Shown one piece after another: positions 6,417-7,887 of a DNA stretch of 7,887 nucleotides. The stretch lies in NCBI GenBank assembly GCA_035761045.1, contig DASTRU010000046.1, positions 1 to 7,887 on the forward strand. The letters are read 5' to 3'. Position 1 is the first letter of the stretch. Each line of letters opens with the position of its first letter. The position numbers and the translations under genes were made by a program. This DNA is from DASTRU01 sp035761045 (GTDB taxonomy: Bacteria; Pseudomonadota; Gammaproteobacteria; Burkholderiales; Burkholderiaceae_E). The notes beneath the pieces are model-generated. The model searched no databases and was not told the origin of the DNA. It saw only the letters and a program-made list of their open reading frames with translations.

Positions 6417-7439
6417 CTAAATCGGCTCGAACAAGTCGCGCACGATGGCGCGTACACCAGTGGAATACTGGTGATAGCCGCCGTGAAGCGCTTCGGCGGC
6501 GACGCGTGGAATGCGCGCGAACCGATTCGCGGGCAAGGTCGCACGCAATCGCGCGTGTTCGAGTTTGCCTTCGACTAACCGCACCTTGTCGGCCGCGCAT
6601 CGACCGCCTAATGCGCGCAAATGCGCAAGCAGCGCTTCGATGCGTCGAACCATCTTGGCGTGAAAATCGCCGCGCGACCGCCGCAGCCGGTCGAGTTTGT
6701 CCTTGAACGACAGCTTCCTCATGCCGATTTGATTGCCGCCGTGCTGCCGGTAATCAATCAACGCATCGCGCATCACGTCCACGCGGCCAATCGCGGCGGC
6801 CACCGCCGCCAGCCATTCATCGTGAACCCAAACCGACGGAAACGTGCCCGCGTCATGGACGAGCGACCGGCGCAGCGCCGCCGCCGCGCCCGTTACGAGA
6901 TTGCGGCGAATCAGCGCATTGAACGCGTTGCCGCTGCGCACTTGCTCGAATTCCCAATCGCTCATCTCCAAGGCTTCGAACAAACCGCAACCGAGATCGG
7001 CGCCGTCGGCATCGACCAAACGCGCGTCGGTATGCAGCAGCAAAAGCTCGGCGCGCGACTCGAATTCGCGCGTCATGCGGTCGATTTTCTCGGCATGCCA
7101 AACATCGTCTTGGTCGCAGGTAAACAGCACGTCGCCCGTCGTCAGGCGCAGCGCGCGTTCGAAGTTTCGCGTCACGCCTAAGTTCTGCGCATTGCGCTCG
7201 ACGCGAGCGGCGATGCCTAGGGCATTCGCGCGTGCGCAAAACTCGTTGAGTAACGTGGGTGTCGCGTCCGTCGAACAATCGTCGACGATGATGATTTCAT
7301 TCGGACGCCGCGTTTGCGCGAGCAGGCTATCGAGTTGTTGCGGCAAGTAGCGAGCGCCGTTGTACGTGCACATCGCGATGGACACCGAAAGCGGGGCGGC
7401 CGATTTCAGGTTGGATTGATGTGAGGGAGATGGCTGCAT
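6417..7439 (-). CDS. Family 2 glycosyltransferase with helical C-terminal extension
   Basis: A 340-residue inverting glycosyltransferase and the first gene of the leftward operon. The GT-A domain begins at about residue 17 with VSIAMCTYNGARYLPQQLDSLL, cut here to its key parts CTYNG (24-28) and DDCSTDATP (53-61). The donor-site motif is LFTCDQDDVWHAEKI (105-119), in which DQDD supplies the metal-binding acids. VWVHDEWLA (203-211) holds the likely catalytic base, and DYRQHGGNQIGM (229-240) is a typical end mark of this subgroup. The final hundred residues are Arg/Leu-rich and probably helical, ending GYHQYSTGVRAIVRDLF, a tail common in polysaccharide-cluster members of this subgroup. No signal peptide or membrane segment is seen. 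ATG 7439 is the first in-frame start that keeps a short polar leader. The donor and acceptor sugars cannot be told from sequence. Confidence 0.9.
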   Translation of the reverse strand: MQPSPSHQSNLKSAAPLSVSIAMCTYNGARYLPQQLDSLLAQTRRPNEIIIVDDCSTDATPTLLNEFCARANALGIAARVERNAQNLGVTRNFERALRLTTGDVLFTCDQDDVWHAEKIDRMTREFESRAELLLLHTDARLVDADGADLGCGLFEALEMSDWEFEQVRSGNAFNALIRRNLVTGAAAALRRSLVHDAGTFPSVWVHDEWLAAVAAAIGRVDVMRDALIDYRQHGGNQIGMRKLSFKDKLDRLRRSRGDFHAKMVRRIEALLAHLRALGGRCAADKVRLVEGKLEHARLRATLPANRFARIPRVAAEALHGGYHQYSTGVRAIVRDLFEPI

Positions 7440-7570
7440 CTGGCGCGAAATGGGCAGGCGGCGGTTCTGTGCACCGCAACGCGCGAGTGTATCGCCTTAA
7501 TCGTGACCCTCGACACGCGGCGGTCGTTGCGATTTAAGGGCGGTTACCTCAGCGGCGATAAGATTCCGCC
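7440..7570. promoter_or_regulatory. Divergent intergenic region, likely holding promoters for both glycan transcripts
   Basis: These 131 bases separate the start of the leftward glycosyltransferase operon from the rightward glycosyltransferase, and are the only non-coding space of any size in the window. Promoters for both directions are expected here, but none is clear. On the - strand TACACT (7486-7491) matches four of six -10 positions but has no good -35 partner. CCTTAA (7495-7500) and TTAAGG (7534-7539) form a 6-base inverted pair 33 bases apart, which may be chance. A short frame on the + strand here overlaps the next gene and shows no family features. Confidence 0.35.
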
Positions 7571-7887
7571 ATGTCCGCACAAGTTAATCCGCCACCCGCT
7601 TCATCAAACGCCGCCGTGGCGCCTCGAGCAAAAGCTTATCCCCGTTGGATGTCGCGCATTCGCGCATCGCTGCATGGTTTTTTGCTTCGCCGCCGTTGGC
7701 AATGGCGTGCTTTCCATCGCAACTTGAGCGATCCGGGTTGGGCCAAGCGCCGTGAGTGGCGCCAAAAATTAAGCGGCCCCGACTATGAGGCGGTGTTCAA
7801 CGAAGCCGAACCATTGGTAACGGTGTGCATCGCCACCTACACCCGCGGTTCGCTGTTGATTGAGCGGTCCTTGCAGCCTTGCCTCGC
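7571..7887 (+). CDS. Family 2 glycosyltransferase, N-terminal part (cut by window end)
   Basis: An open frame of 105 complete codons runs from ATG 7571 off the right edge, with the last two bases starting a GCN Ala codon. The first 20 residues are a Pro/Ala-rich leader. Residues 21-70 are strongly basic and rich in Trp and Arg (for example RRRWQWRAFHRNL at 40-52). From about residue 80 the sequence EPLVTVCIATYTRG (80-93) is the typical first strand and nucleotide-binding turn of a GT2 domain, followed by the first helix. The call rests on this one motif plus the neighbouring glycosyltransferases, because the DXD and catalytic-base regions lie beyond the window. No strong ribosome binding site precedes the ATG; ATG at codon 27 is a possible later start. 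It is transcribed divergently from the other glycan genes. Confidence 0.72.
   Translation, partial: MSAQVNPPPASSNAAVAPRAKAYPRWMSRIRASLHGFLLRRRWQWRAFHRNLSDPGWAKRREWRQKLSGPDYEAVFNEAEPLVTVCIATYTRGSLLIERSLQPCL

Noticed and set aside
6621..7181. 186-codon open frame on the + strand opposite the glycosyltransferase
   Set aside because: It is antisense to a gene with clear GT2 motifs and its own translation has no domain signature.
7503..7727. 74-codon open frame on the + strand in the divergent gap
   Set aside because: It overlaps the glycosyltransferase beginning at 7571 in another frame and has no recognisable feature.

Overview
The window comes from a GC-rich proteobacterium, most likely a betaproteobacterium of the Burkholderiales type. 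The basis is the gene order ruvX-pyrR-pyrB-pyrC', the Pseudomonas/Burkholderia-type aspartate carbamoyltransferase, a PyrR that resembles Burkholderiales proteins, and an ApaH with the GDLQGC variant. This placement rests on remembered family features, not a search. Coding density is very high. No stretch longer than about 130 bases lacks a gene, and I see no RNA gene, mobile element, CRISPR array or convincing rho-independent terminator.

Region 1 (1-3799, + strand) is one tightly packed operon. It holds the 3' end of ruvX, then pyrR, pyrB, pyrC' (a dihydroorotase homologue that has lost its metal-binding residues) and a PlsC-type acyltransferase. Neighbouring genes overlap or are separated by at most 16 bases, so co-transcription and translational coupling are likely. 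PyrB and PyrC' are expected to form the mixed ATCase complex known from pseudomonads. A functional dihydroorotase must then be encoded elsewhere. PlsC makes phosphatidic acid, which is later activated with CTP.

Region 2 (3720-7439, - strand) is a second compact operon, read leftwards. It contains two family-2 glycosyltransferases, a membrane sugar-1-phosphate transferase of the MraY/WecA superfamily, and apaH as the last gene. The three glycan genes would build and extend a polyprenyl-linked oligosaccharide (O-antigen, capsule or exopolysaccharide type). ApaH degrades Ap4A and is probably a conserved neighbour, not a glycan enzyme. The two operons converge, and the 3' ends of plsC and apaH overlap by 80 bases on opposite strands.

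Region 3 (7440-7887) is a 131-base divergent intergenic space followed by the start of another family-2 glycosyltransferase on the + strand, cut by the window edge. The polysaccharide locus therefore continues to the right.

I found no clearly new biological system. The most interesting points are the degenerate dihydroorotase, PyrR with no room for a downstream attenuator, an insertion in the PyrR active-site loop, and the antisense overlap of plsC and apaH.
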